A program made the position numbers and the translations under genes. DNA of 13,176 nucleotides, from contig JBCBBT010000077.1 of assembly GCA_038531315.1 (NCBI GenBank), positions 1-13,176 on the forward strand, written 5' to 3'. Shown one piece after another: positions 1 to 6,856 of the stretch; position 1 is the first letter of the stretch; every line of letters begins with the position of its first letter. Origin of the DNA: JAJFFW01 sp038531315 (GTDB taxonomy: Bacteria; Pseudomonadota; Alphaproteobacteria; Caulobacterales; Parvularculaceae). The notes under the pieces were generated by a model. The model was not told where the DNA came from, ran no database searches, and worked only from the letters and a program-made list of their open reading frames with translations.

Positions 1-83
1 CATTTACCGCAGCGGCCAACATTTTTACGAGAATACATACAAAGACTGCGAAATAATCTGTAATCTTCGGGGGAGGAACATTG

Positions 84-110
84 ATGATTATGCTTTTCAT
101 CCCCAGGTAA
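84..110 (+). other. Possible 8-codon leader ORF (MIMLFIPR) with strong RBS
   Basis: ATG at 84 follows a very purine-rich Shine-Dalgarno run (GGGGGAGGAA at 70-79) and is read for eight codons to TAA at 108. A TTG directly before the ATG is in frame. The next gene starts 17 nt after this stop with only a weak RBS of its own, so ribosomes delivered here could feed the downstream start by coupling. It may equally be a chance short frame. No attenuator hairpin is visible between the two. Confidence 0.25.
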
Positions 111-126
111 AAGCGTAAGAAAAACA

Positions 127-537
127 ATGACTAATCAGAACAAACCCGAACGCGCCTTTCGCCCGCAGGGCGTCGGCGTCGATATCACCGACAACGCCGC
201 GCGGATGCGCGATTATTTGAAATTACGCAACGAATTGGGCTTACTTTCCGGCAAACCCAGCCTGACGCCGCTCGGGGCCCAGAAGATTAGCGAAGGACTG
301 GACGCGCAATCAGCGCTGATCGCATCCGCCGCCTGCGTGCGCACTTCTGAATTAGAGCAGTTGTCATACAAAGCGGCCCTGTGGCGCTGGGAAACGCAGG
401 AAATCAATAAATATGGCGGCTTTGACAGTGACGCCGCTTTGATCGCGTTCTCCCTTTATTGCGATCTCATTCGCGAAACCAAACTGTACGATATTGTCCC
501 GCAGGCCGACACGGAACGAGGTTTTTTCGACGAGTGA
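127..537 (+). CDS. Hypothetical protein, 136 aa
   Basis: A soluble, mixed-charge protein of 136 residues that I do not recognise. There is no signal peptide, membrane segment or clear motif. Residues about 21-65 contain a hydrophilic helical part (ARMRDYLKLRNELGLL), followed by a segment with SLTPLGAQKISEGL that loosely recalls a helix-turn-helix-like or capping region, but this is not enough for a family call. It has two cysteines (positions 70 and 112). ATG at 127 is the only reasonable start in frame; upstream of it is a stop at 85. The RBS is weak, and a stronger Shine-Dalgarno at 70-79 serves a possible tiny leader ORF. Codon use is somewhat less GC-biased than in the genes that follow, with many AAA and AAT codons in the first part. 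The gene seems to be a single transcription unit ended by the hairpin at 604-634. Confidence 0.6.
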   Translation: MTNQNKPERAFRPQGVGVDITDNAARMRDYLKLRNELGLLSGKPSLTPLGAQKISEGLDAQSALIASAACVRTSELEQLSYKAALWRWETQEINKYGGFDSDAALIAFSLYCDLIRETKLYDIVPQADTERGFFDE

Positions 538-603
538 TTCGCCTCGAACAATATTAGCGCGGTCCCCACACGAAAACTCCGCACGGGTACGACGCCGATA
601 TCC

Positions 604-634
604 GCCCGGTAAACTCTGTGGTTTCTTGCCGGGC
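604..634 (+). terminator. Candidate terminator hairpin after the first gene
   Basis: GCCCGG (604-609) pairs with CCGGGC (629-634), and AAAC (611-614) pairs inside with GTTT (621-624) after an asymmetric bulge, leaving a six-base loop. It is followed by a moderately T-rich stretch (GAGTTTATTCTG) rather than a clean U-run. It sits 67 nt after the stop of the first gene and before the operator region, so termination is the natural reading, with modest certainty. Confidence 0.4.
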
Positions 635-680
635 GAGTTTATTCTGTCGGTCCTGCCGGACGCGGCCCTCCTCTTGCCCA

Positions 681-730
681 TCCTACGATTTGTAGGAAAC
701 GTTTCCCCCGCCGCCCGGGGAAACGTTTCC
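681..730 (+). promoter_or_regulatory. Tandem palindromic operators (2x GGAAACGTTTCC), LacI-family type
   Basis: The perfect 12-bp palindrome GGAAACGTTTCC occurs at 695-706 and again at 719-730, centres 24 bp apart. The copies lie as a larger inverted repeat: 695-708 ends in CCCC, 717-730 begins with GGGG, and 8 nt separate them. A further inverted repeat, TCCTAC (681-686) with GTAGGA (692-697), abuts the first copy. An AAACGTTT core with dyad symmetry is typical of LacI/GalR-family operators (compare PurR and Cra sites); that assignment is by family knowledge. The sites are about 70-110 bp before the dipeptidase start and just upstream of a weak -10-like TATAGT (750-755), a place suited to repression. 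The same DNA could fold as a 14-bp-stem hairpin with TTTTTT at 738-743 beyond it, so a terminator role is an alternative. A near copy is at 10871-10887. Confidence 0.55.
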
Positions 731-802
731 GCACGTATTTTTTCTGCTTTATAGTTGCCGCTATTCGTAGGCGCAGCGATCCAGCAAAAGGAGGCTCAAT
801 CG

Positions 803-1924
803 ATGACAGCGACTTTGACAAGACGTGCGACGCTGAACGCTGTCGCCGGCGGTATGGCGGCGGGCGCGCTGGGCGGCGGGCCCGCAAAGGCGCAGTCTTT
901 CGACGCCGCCGCCGATAAAAACAGCCGAAAGCTCGATCGTCTTTATGATAAATCAATCGTCGTTGATGCGCTTTCATTTGCAAAAGAATGGGACGACGCA
1001 GAGTGGGAGGCGGTCAAACAGTCCGGATACGCCGGCATCATCACCAGCCTGCCGCGCCGCAACCTGCAAACCGCCATCGACGCGCTGGTGGAATGGCGCG
1101 GCCGCGCCGCGGCATTTCCCGACCGCTACATGATCGCGCTCCGGGCGCGCGATTTTGACCGCGCAAAACGCGCCGGGGCGCTGGCGGTGATGATGAATTT
1201 CCAGAACGCCACCATGCTCGAGGGCGATGGCGATAATGTCGAAGCGCTCCATGCGCTCGGCATGCGCTGTTTTCAACTGACGTATAATGCGCGCAATTTG
1301 CTGGGCGACGGCTGCACGGAGCGCACTGATGCGGGACTGTCCGATTTCGGCGTCGAGGTCGTCGCGCGGATGAATAAAGTCGGCGTGCTGGTCGATCTTT
1401 CTCATTGCGGCAGACAAACGACGCTTGACGGCATTGCGTTTTCGCAAAAACCCGTCGCAATCACCCACACCATGGTTGAAAAATTCCGGCCCGGCCATCC
1501 GCGCGCCAAAACCGACGCACAACTGAAAGCGCTCGCCGATAAAGGCGGCGTCGTCGGGATCGCGGCGCTCGGCTATTTCATCGGCGCGGATCCAGGCGGC
1601 GAGACAACCATTGAGACCTATGCCGATCATATCGAACACGCTGTCAATGTCGCCGGCGCGGACCATGTCGCGCTGTCCACCGATTTTCCCGTACGCGGGA
1701 TCAAAAGCTGGGCGACGCGCGAGACCTGGTACGAGCCCCGGCTGAAATCCTTCAAACCGAGTTATGACGTCAAATGGCCGCCCTATATCCCGGCGCTCGA
1801 CACGCCGGACCGGTTCCGCACCCTTATTGGCGTGCTGTCAGCGCGCGGCTGGAAAGCGCGCCAGCTGGAAGACCTTCTCGGCGCCAACTGGCTGCGGTTA
1901 TTCCGCGAAGTTTTCGGATCGTGA
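803..1924 (+). CDS. Tat-exported membrane dipeptidase-like protein (peptidase M19 family), divergent metal site
   Basis: 373 residues. The ATG at 803 is chosen because AAAAGGAGG lies 9 nt upstream and because the protein then opens with a twin-arginine signal (LTRRATLN, residues 5-12), an alanine/glycine-rich hydrophobic stretch and a likely cleavage near AKA-QS (about 30-32), so the protein should be periplasmic. The body is M19 (renal dipeptidase, COG2355): VGVLVDLSHCG (193-203), PVAITHT (217-223) and ADHVALSTDF (286-295) match the family's metal and active-site strands, and AGLSDFG (177-183) is the usual mid-domain block. M19 enzymes split dipeptides with a two-zinc site. Here the usual DxHxD strand reads DALSF (55-59), the bridging glutamate position is Gln134, and the substrate histidine after LT is Tyr161, while His201, His222 and Asp294 remain. 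Catalysis is therefore uncertain. It is first of a same-strand series, and its stop overlaps the next gene. Confidence 0.85.
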   Translation: MTATLTRRATLNAVAGGMAAGALGGGPAKAQSFDAAADKNSRKLDRLYDKSIVVDALSFAKEWDDAEWEAVKQSGYAGIITSLPRRNLQTAIDALVEWRGRAAAFPDRYMIALRARDFDRAKRAGALAVMMNFQNATMLEGDGDNVEALHALGMRCFQLTYNARNLLGDGCTERTDAGLSDFGVEVVARMNKVGVLVDLSHCGRQTTLDGIAFSQKPVAITHTMVEKFRPGHPRAKTDAQLKALADKGGVVGIAALGYFIGADPGGETTIETYADHIEHAVNVAGADHVALSTDFPVRGIKSWATRETWYEPRLKSFKPSYDVKWPPYIPALDTPDRFRTLIGVLSARGWKARQLEDLLGANWLRLFREVFGS

Positions 1925-2796
1925 CGCAAAGCGGGGAAATCCTGTTGCGCGCCGGCCCCTGCGCGGCTGGCGTCGCACCCGCATTCGGCGCGGCGACGAC
2001 GTTCCTGACCGTAGACGATGCGCCAATTTTGCGCGCAGGATCATTGGACGATATCCGAAACGATCCAAGGAACGCCGCTTGTTTCCCCTGCGCGCCCTAT
2101 TTCGGACGGATCGCCGGCGCGCTCGAATTCGCCGGCTCAAAATATCCGATGGCGACAACGCTGGCCGCCGCGGACCCCGCACATGCACTCCACGGCGAAG
2201 GCTGGATCAGCCCCTGGTCGGTTGAGGCGCTTAGCGAAAACGCGCTCACGCTCGCGCTTGAGCACACGCCGGGGGCGGATGGCGCGTTTCCCTTTGCTTA
2301 CGCCGCCCGTCAAACCGTCTCCCTGTCGCCGTCCGGGGCGACATTTTCACTATCGTTGAAGAATAAAGGCGACAGCGCGATGCCCGCCGGGCTCGGCCTC
2401 CATCCCTATTTCCACCGCACCCGCGAGACGCGCGCCAGCTTCACGGGGCGCCATTTCTGGACGCCGCCCGGCCCGGGCGCCCCCGGCCGGTTTTCGCCGC
2501 CGCCCGATGCGCTCGGCGGCGGCGCGCCCACGCCCTTGCCCTCCGAAACGCGCGATCATTCCTACGCGGGCTTCGCCGGCGAGGCGATCGTCAGTGACGC
2601 TTACGGCGCCGTGCGCCTCACATCCGCCGCGCCGATCCTCCATCTTTTTGCGCCCGCCGGAGAGGATTACTTCTGCCTTGAGCCCGTCAGTCATGCGCCC
2701 GGCGCGCTCGTCGATCCGGAAAACCGCTATGGCGGCCGGCGGCTCGGTCCCGGCGAGACGATGTCGATCGCGCTCGCCGTCTCGCGCCAGCAATGA
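1921..2796 (+). CDS. Aldose 1-epimerase (galactose mutarotase-like)
   Basis: 291 residues, cytoplasmic. It belongs to the aldose 1-epimerase family (COG2017), which interconverts alpha and beta anomers of sugars. Visible landmarks are PYFGRI (59-64, in place of the family's PxNRI sugar-binding block), HALHG (88-92), LGLHPYF (158-164) with His161 as the likely general acid, DHSYAGF (212-218), and CLEPVSHAPGAL (252-263) with Glu254 as the likely catalytic base. GTG at 1921 overlaps the dipeptidase stop by 4 nt (GTGA), pointing to translational coupling; an upstream in-frame ATG inside the dipeptidase would add residues unlike the family and is rejected. Residues 182-208 form a Pro/Gly-rich low-complexity insert. 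The exact sugar is not evident; nothing nearby is a sugar kinase or transporter. The LacI-type operators upstream of the series would fit a sugar-responsive unit. Confidence 0.85.
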   Translation: MTQSGEILLRAGPCAAGVAPAFGAATTFLTVDDAPILRAGSLDDIRNDPRNAACFPCAPYFGRIAGALEFAGSKYPMATTLAAADPAHALHGEGWISPWSVEALSENALTLALEHTPGADGAFPFAYAARQTVSLSPSGATFSLSLKNKGDSAMPAGLGLHPYFHRTRETRASFTGRHFWTPPGPGAPGRFSPPPDALGGGAPTPLPSETRDHSYAGFAGEAIVSDAYGAVRLTSAAPILHLFAPAGEDYFCLEPVSHAPGALVDPENRYGGRRLGPGETMSIALAVSRQQ

Positions 2797-2856
2797 CCGC
2801 GACAACCCCCAGGATCGCTAACGGCGCATTAAGCAAGAAACGCGAAAACTAAGCCC

Positions 2857-4101
2857 ATGGAGTTTCAATCCAGCCTCAGAAATGCCGGCCGCGCGCTCGC
2901 CGACGGCGCCGCGATCGACGCGCCGCGGATCGTCCGCGTTGCCGCGATCATGGCGGCGTTTGCGGCCCTCAACATAACGCTGATCACGGTCTTTTCATCC
3001 GGCGGACTTGATTATCAGGGCCGTCCGCTGGGTACGGACTTTTCCAATGTCTGGTCCGCCGGGGCCATGGTCAACGAAGGGCGCGCCGCTGAGGCCTATC
3101 AGCCGCCTTTGCAAAACGCCAAACAGGCGGAGATTTTCGGCAGGACCGATGTGCCGTTTTACGCCTGGCACTACCCGCCATTTTTTCTGGTTGCAGCCGC
3201 GCTTCTCGCGCTCGCGCCTTATGTCGCCGCGTGGTTTATCTGGATGGCCGCAACGCTGCCGCTTTACCTCGCGGCGGTCTGGAAAATCCTGCCGCATCGC
3301 ATCGCGCTCATCGCCGCACTTGGATTTCCGGCGGTGCTTGTCAATTTCCTACACGGACAAAACGGGTTCCTGACGGCGGCGCTGCTGGGCGGCGGGCTGG
3401 CGCTATTGAACCGGAAACAGGCGCTCGCCGGCGTTTTGATCGGCTTGTTGGCCTATAAGCCGCAATTTGGCGTTCTCATTCCCTTGGCGCTTGCGGCGGG
3501 CGGATATTGGCGCGCCTTTGTCGCCGCCGCCGCGACCGTGATCGCTCTTGCCGCGTTCTCAACGGCCATCTTTGGCGTTGAAATCTGGCAGGCGTTTTTT
3601 GAAAGCCGTCATTACACGAAGGGCACGATCCTTGAGGCGGGGGCGACGGGCTGGGAAAAAATCCAGAGCGTTTTTTCCGCCCTGCGCATGTGGGGCGCGC
3701 CAGTATGGCTCGCCTATGCGGCGCAGGCGGGCGCGGCGCTGGCGCTTGGGGCTTGCGTGATCGCGGTCTGGCGCAGCGGCGTTGATTTCGGCCTGAAAGC
3801 CGCAACGCTGATCGTCGCGAGCCTCCTCGCGACGCCGTATTCGCTGGACTACGATCTGATGGCGCTGGGTCCGGCAATCGCCTTTTTCGCCGCATACGGA
3901 CTGCGCGAGGGTTTTCATCCCTATGAAAAGAGCCTCCTCGCTCTGGCGTGGTTGTGTCCGATCGCGGCGCGCCCGGCGGCGGAATTTTTGATGGTCCCGC
4001 TTGGTCTCGCCGCGACGACGCTGTTCTTTCTGGCGATCATGCGACGGGCCGGGATCGGTCTTGATGTCAGGCGCGCGGCGAAACCCGTTGCGCCTGCATA
4101 A
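2857..4101 (+). CDS. Polytopic membrane glycosyltransferase, GT87/DUF2029 family
   Basis: 414 residues with about ten hydrophobic segments, the first at about 27-47. Family landmarks are the periplasmic acidic motif GTDFSNVWSAG (59-69) with Asp61, WHYPP (104-108), HGQNGFL (166-172), a KPQ loop (201-203), and TPYSLDYDL (326-334). This is the pattern of GT87/DUF2029 C-type glycosyltransferases, which transfer mannose or other sugars from polyprenyl-phosphate donors in mycobacteria; donor and acceptor in proteobacteria are generally unknown. ATG at 2857 has only a weak purine-rich stretch before it (CAAGAAACGCGAAAAC). It lies 60 nt after the epimerase on the same strand, so cotranscription is plausible, and it may act on an envelope or exported glycan. 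The C-terminal tail (after about 395) is basic and cytoplasmic by the positive-inside rule. Confidence 0.8.
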   Translation: MEFQSSLRNAGRALADGAAIDAPRIVRVAAIMAAFAALNITLITVFSSGGLDYQGRPLGTDFSNVWSAGAMVNEGRAAEAYQPPLQNAKQAEIFGRTDVPFYAWHYPPFFLVAAALLALAPYVAAWFIWMAATLPLYLAAVWKILPHRIALIAALGFPAVLVNFLHGQNGFLTAALLGGGLALLNRKQALAGVLIGLLAYKPQFGVLIPLALAAGGYWRAFVAAAATVIALAAFSTAIFGVEIWQAFFESRHYTKGTILEAGATGWEKIQSVFSALRMWGAPVWLAYAAQAGAALALGACVIAVWRSGVDFGLKAATLIVASLLATPYSLDYDLMALGPAIAFFAAYGLREGFHPYEKSLLALAWLCPIAARPAAEFLMVPLGLAATTLFFLAIMRRAGIGLDVRRAAKPVAPA

Positions 4102-4162
4102 TTGCCTTGCAGCAAATCCGGAAATACTCTCCCCTGATGCAACGCAACAGCCAAGGCCCCTC

Positions 4163-4999
4163 ATGACATACGCTTGTTTCGATCTCGAGATAACCGATCA
4201 CATCGCGCATATTCGCCTGAACCGTCCGGAAAAGGCCAATTCGATGATCGCCGAATTCTGGCGCGAGTTGCCCGCGGCGGTCAGCGACATTTCCGACGGC
4301 GCCAAAGCGCGGGTCATCGTGATCTCGTCGGAAGGCAAACACTTTTCCGCTGGGATGGATATCTCCGTATTCATGGAGGGCGGCATCGACGGCGGCGACT
4401 TCAATCCGCATATCAAAGCAGAACGGTTTCTCCATCACGTGAAATCTTTGCAGGATGCGTTTACGGCGCTTGAAAAGGCGCGGACCCCTGTCCTCGTCGC
4501 GTGTCAGGGCGGCGTCATCGGCGGGGCCGTCGACCTCGTGACCGCCTGCGATTGTCGGTATGCGGTCAAGGATGCATTCTTCTGCATTCAGGAAACAGCC
4601 ATTGGCATGACCGCCGATGTCGGCACTTTCCCTCGGCTCGTCAAACTGATCCCGGAAGGCTGGGCGCGGCAGATGTCCTATACGGCCGAACGCGTGCCGG
4701 CGGCGAAAGCCAAGGAGATCGGCCTCGTTAACGAGGTCTTTGAGACGCAGGAAGAGATGCTCGACGCGGTCATGAACATCGCCCGCCAGATCGCGGCGCA
4801 CTCGCCGCTCGCCGTCACTGGCTGCAAGGCGATGATCAATTACGCCCGCGATCATTCCACCGACGAAACGCTCGATTACATCGGGTTGTGGAACGCCGGC
4901 ATGCTGCGCGGCGATGATATTCGCGAGTCGTTCGTCGCCAAATCGGAAAAACGCATGCCCGAATTCGCCGATCTCGCGCCCGTAAAGAAAGGCCTTTAG
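4163..4999 (+). CDS. Crotonase-family protein, probable delta3,5-delta2,4-dienoyl-CoA isomerase
   Basis: 278 residues of the enoyl-CoA hydratase/isomerase fold. The oxyanion-hole blocks are HFSAGMDI (60-67) and GGVIGGAVD (116-124). Unlike ordinary hydratases it resembles the ECH1 group: VDLVTACDCRY (123-133), DAFFCIQE (137-144) and TADVGTFPRL (150-159). Asp124, Glu144 and Asp152 line up with the Asp/Glu/Asp set of the rat dienoyl-CoA isomerase. The C-terminal RDHSTDETLDYIGLWNAGML (229-248) is also ECH1-like. Such enzymes shift double bonds in 3,5-dienoyl-CoA so that odd-position unsaturated fatty acids can enter beta-oxidation. ATG at 4163 follows CCAAGG 5 nt upstream; the longer in-frame extension into the preceding gene is rejected. 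It lies 61 nt after the glycosyltransferase and 97 nt before sdhB. Function is inferred from motif similarity; a plain hydratase is the alternative. Confidence 0.85.
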   Translation: MTYACFDLEITDHIAHIRLNRPEKANSMIAEFWRELPAAVSDISDGAKARVIVISSEGKHFSAGMDISVFMEGGIDGGDFNPHIKAERFLHHVKSLQDAFTALEKARTPVLVACQGGVIGGAVDLVTACDCRYAVKDAFFCIQETAIGMTADVGTFPRLVKLIPEGWARQMSYTAERVPAAKAKEIGLVNEVFETQEEMLDAVMNIARQIAAHSPLAVTGCKAMINYARDHSTDETLDYIGLWNAGMLRGDDIRESFVAKSEKRMPEFADLAPVKKGL

Positions 5000-5036
5000 G
5001 CATTGAATGCACCGGACGCCTGCGACGACACGCATC

Positions 5037-5053
5037 TTTCCGCATTGCGGAAA
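5037..5053 (+). repeat. Short inverted repeat upstream of sdhB
   Basis: TTTCCGC (5037-5043) and GCGGAAA (5047-5053) are perfect 7-bp arms around ATT, 44 nt before the sdhB start and 38 nt after the crotonase stop. There is no U-run after it, so it is not a standard intrinsic terminator. It could be an operator or an mRNA stem between the two genes; evidence is only the symmetry. Confidence 0.3.
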
Positions 5054-5096
5054 AATGGCTAACTTTCCGGTAAATAAAGGGATTGGATGAACCGCA

Positions 5097-5915
5097 ATGG
5101 TCGAACTGACGCTTCCTAAGAATTCAAAGATTTCCGGCGCAGGAAAGTCGTTTAAGGCCGACCGTTCAAAAGCGGGCGACGGGGCCCAATATCGCACGTT
5201 TAACGTCTATCGTTACGATCCCGATACGCCTGAAAACCCGCGCGTCGACACCTATGAAATCGATGTCAGCGACGTCTCTATGGTTCTCGACGCGCTGATC
5301 AAGATCAAATCGGAAACCGACGCTGGCCTCGCCTTCCGCCGCTCGTGCCGGGAAGGTGTTTGCGGGTCCTGCGCGATGAATATCAACGGGTCGAACACCC
5401 TCGCCTGCACCAAAGGCATGGACGAGCTTGGCGGCGGCGACATCACGGTCTATCCCCTGCCGCACCAGCCGGTCGTCAAGGACCTCGTGACCGATCTGTC
5501 GAAATTCTACGAGCAACACGCTTATATCGAGCCATTCCTGCAAGCGAGCCCCGACAAAGAAGACAGCGAAATTCTGCAGTCTCAGGAAGAACGCGAAAAG
5601 CTCGACGGTCTTTACGAATGCGTCTTGTGCGCCTGTTGTTCAACGTCCTGCCCGTCTTACTGGTGGAATGGCGACAAAAAAGGCGAGGAAGAATATCTCG
5701 GCCCGGCGGCGCTTTTGCAGGCTTATCGCTGGCTTTCCGACAGCCGCGACGAGAAAACCAATGAACGCCTCGATGCGCTGGAAGATGAGTTCAAGCTCTA
5801 TCGTTGCCACACCATCATGAACTGCGCGCAGGTTTGCCCTAAGGGTTTGAACCCGGCCAAGGCGATCGTGGAGATCAAGAAAATGATGGTGAACCGGCCC
5901 AAACAGGGCGCATAG
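5097..5915 (+). CDS. sdhB: Succinate dehydrogenase iron-sulfur subunit SdhB
   Basis: 272 residues, somewhat longer than E. coli SdhB because of an N-terminal extension of about 25 residues, common in alphaproteobacteria. It carries electrons from the SdhA flavin to ubiquinone at the SdhCD membrane anchor (complex II, TCA cycle and respiration). The 2Fe-2S ligands are Cys84, 89, 92 and 104 in the N-terminal ferredoxin-like domain. The C-terminal domain has ECVLCACCSTSCPSYWW, giving Cys175, 178, 181 for the 4Fe-4S cluster and Cys185 for 3Fe-4S, completed by Cys237, 243 and 247 in YRCHTIMNCAQVCPKG. The tryptophan pair in PSYWWN (187-191) belongs to the quinone pocket. ATG at 5097 follows GGATGA at 6 nt. 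The usual partners sdhC, sdhD and sdhA are not adjacent: upstream is a crotonase and downstream a convergent gene only 13 nt away, so the rest of the complex is presumably encoded elsewhere. Confidence 0.97.
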   Translation: MVELTLPKNSKISGAGKSFKADRSKAGDGAQYRTFNVYRYDPDTPENPRVDTYEIDVSDVSMVLDALIKIKSETDAGLAFRRSCREGVCGSCAMNINGSNTLACTKGMDELGGGDITVYPLPHQPVVKDLVTDLSKFYEQHAYIEPFLQASPDKEDSEILQSQEEREKLDGLYECVLCACCSTSCPSYWWNGDKKGEEEYLGPAALLQAYRWLSDSRDEKTNERLDALEDEFKLYRCHTIMNCAQVCPKGLNPAKAIVEIKKMMVNRPKQGA

Positions 5916-5928
5916 CCGCCGCTTTCAC

Positions 5929-6633
5929 TCAGTATACTGACGAGTATACCGGCCTCATGATTGTCCCGCCGGGCCCGCGTTGCGGGCAGGCGCGCTTGCG
6001 TTCTTTAAGGGCGCTTGCGCGCATCGCCTTCATGCGCCAGGCGACGCCGAGGAAGCCGACGATCATCAACGCCCAGACCGCCGGCTCAGGCGCTGACGAG
6101 ACAAAGCCGACGCCGATGCCGCCCGGCGTGCCGGCCGGCGCAATGAAAATCAGGCTGTTGCATCCGCCGAATGAATCACACGCCGCAGCGAAACTGCCGC
6201 CGGAAATCGTCAGCAAACCGGTTTCGTCAACAATGGCGCTCACCGTGTTCGACACCCCCGTAAACGCCGTTCCCGTGAATTGAGCGAATGCGACCGACAG
6301 CGTCGACCCGCCCGGCGTCGCCGTGATGTTGAAAGACGCTGAGTTGTTGGTGATGTCGGCCGCAAAGGTGACAACGGCGCCGACAGAAAAAACGCCAAGC
6401 CCGGTATTGATCGGGGTGAATGTCGCAGAGGTGTTGACGTCGGCGTCAGTGAGGGCGGCGATCGAGCCGCCCAGAAAAAACGGGGCCAGCGGCGGCGACA
6501 CCGCCGGCGGGGTGATGAAGAGCGCATTCACGCTGGTCACAGGCGCATCAAAAGAAGAAGTCATGGCCTGCGCCGAGGCGCCGAGTTGGGCGGTCAAAAA
6601 CGCCAGCGCAATAACAATCCACCGCGAGAACAT
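5929..6633 (-). CDS. Secreted PEP-CTERM (PEPxxWA) protein
   Basis: 234 residues. ATG at 6633 (minus strand) follows GGAGAAA, and the first 23 residues form a Sec signal peptide (MFSRW, hydrophobic core, ASAQA cleavage region). The mature part is low in charge and rich in Ser, Thr, Ala, Gly and Asn, likely beta-strand, with one Cys pair (152 and 158). At 181-201 the sequence APEPAVWALMIVGF, a hydrophobic helix and arginine/lysine residues form a PEPxxWA-CTERM sorting signal, normally recognised by an exosortase that removes the tail and passes the protein to the envelope or extracellular matrix. No exosortase lies here. The tail after the helix (about 202-234) is longer than usual and ends in VYSSVY. 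The frame stays open upstream for about 970 nt, across arsR and part of arsI, but that part lacks protein character and is rejected. The molecular role of the mature domain is not recognisable. Confidence 0.85.
   Translation of the reverse strand: MFSRWIVIALAFLTAQLGASAQAMTSSFDAPVTSVNALFITPPAVSPPLAPFFLGGSIAALTDADVNTSATFTPINTGLGVFSVGAVVTFAADITNNSASFNITATPGGSTLSVAFAQFTGTAFTGVSNTVSAIVDETGLLTISGGSFAAACDSFGGCNSLIFIAPAGTPGGIGVGFVSSAPEPAVWALMIVGFLGVAWRMKAMRASALKERKRACPQRGPGGTIMRPVYSSVY
5930..5949 (+). repeat. GTATAC repeats between convergent sdhB and PEP-CTERM genes
   Basis: The palindrome CAGTATACTG (5930-5939) is followed by a second GTATAC (5944-5949). They encode the last codons of the minus-strand PEP-CTERM gene (VY..VY) and lie 14-34 nt after the sdhB stop. 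No GC-rich stem with U-run is seen, so termination between these convergent genes is not explained by a standard hairpin. Confidence 0.3.
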
Positions 6634-6856
6634 GCGATTTTCTCCATAGCGCCAGGAGCCTTCCGGCGCATAATTTCCGATCTGGTAACGCTTGTAGGCG
6701 GCCGCGGCTAAGAACTCGTTCATGAAGCTGGTAAAAGTAACCATTAAAATTTTCCACGTTTTCGCATCGGCGTTGCGCACGCACAGGCGTTCCGTCAATC
6801 GGGCATGCGCAAAAACTAAGTTTCCGAAAAATCGCTTCTCATCGTGGAATTCCCCC

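Noticed and set aside
494..754. Forward 86-codon ORF overlapping the end of the first gene
   Set aside because: It covers the hairpin and operator region, has no RBS and reads as Arg/Pro-rich noise.
6816..6842. Nine-codon minus-strand frame (MRSDFSET) after AAGGGGGA as a leader for the PEP-CTERM gene
   Set aside because: It is about 180 nt before the gene, with no attenuator structure seen; too little to support.
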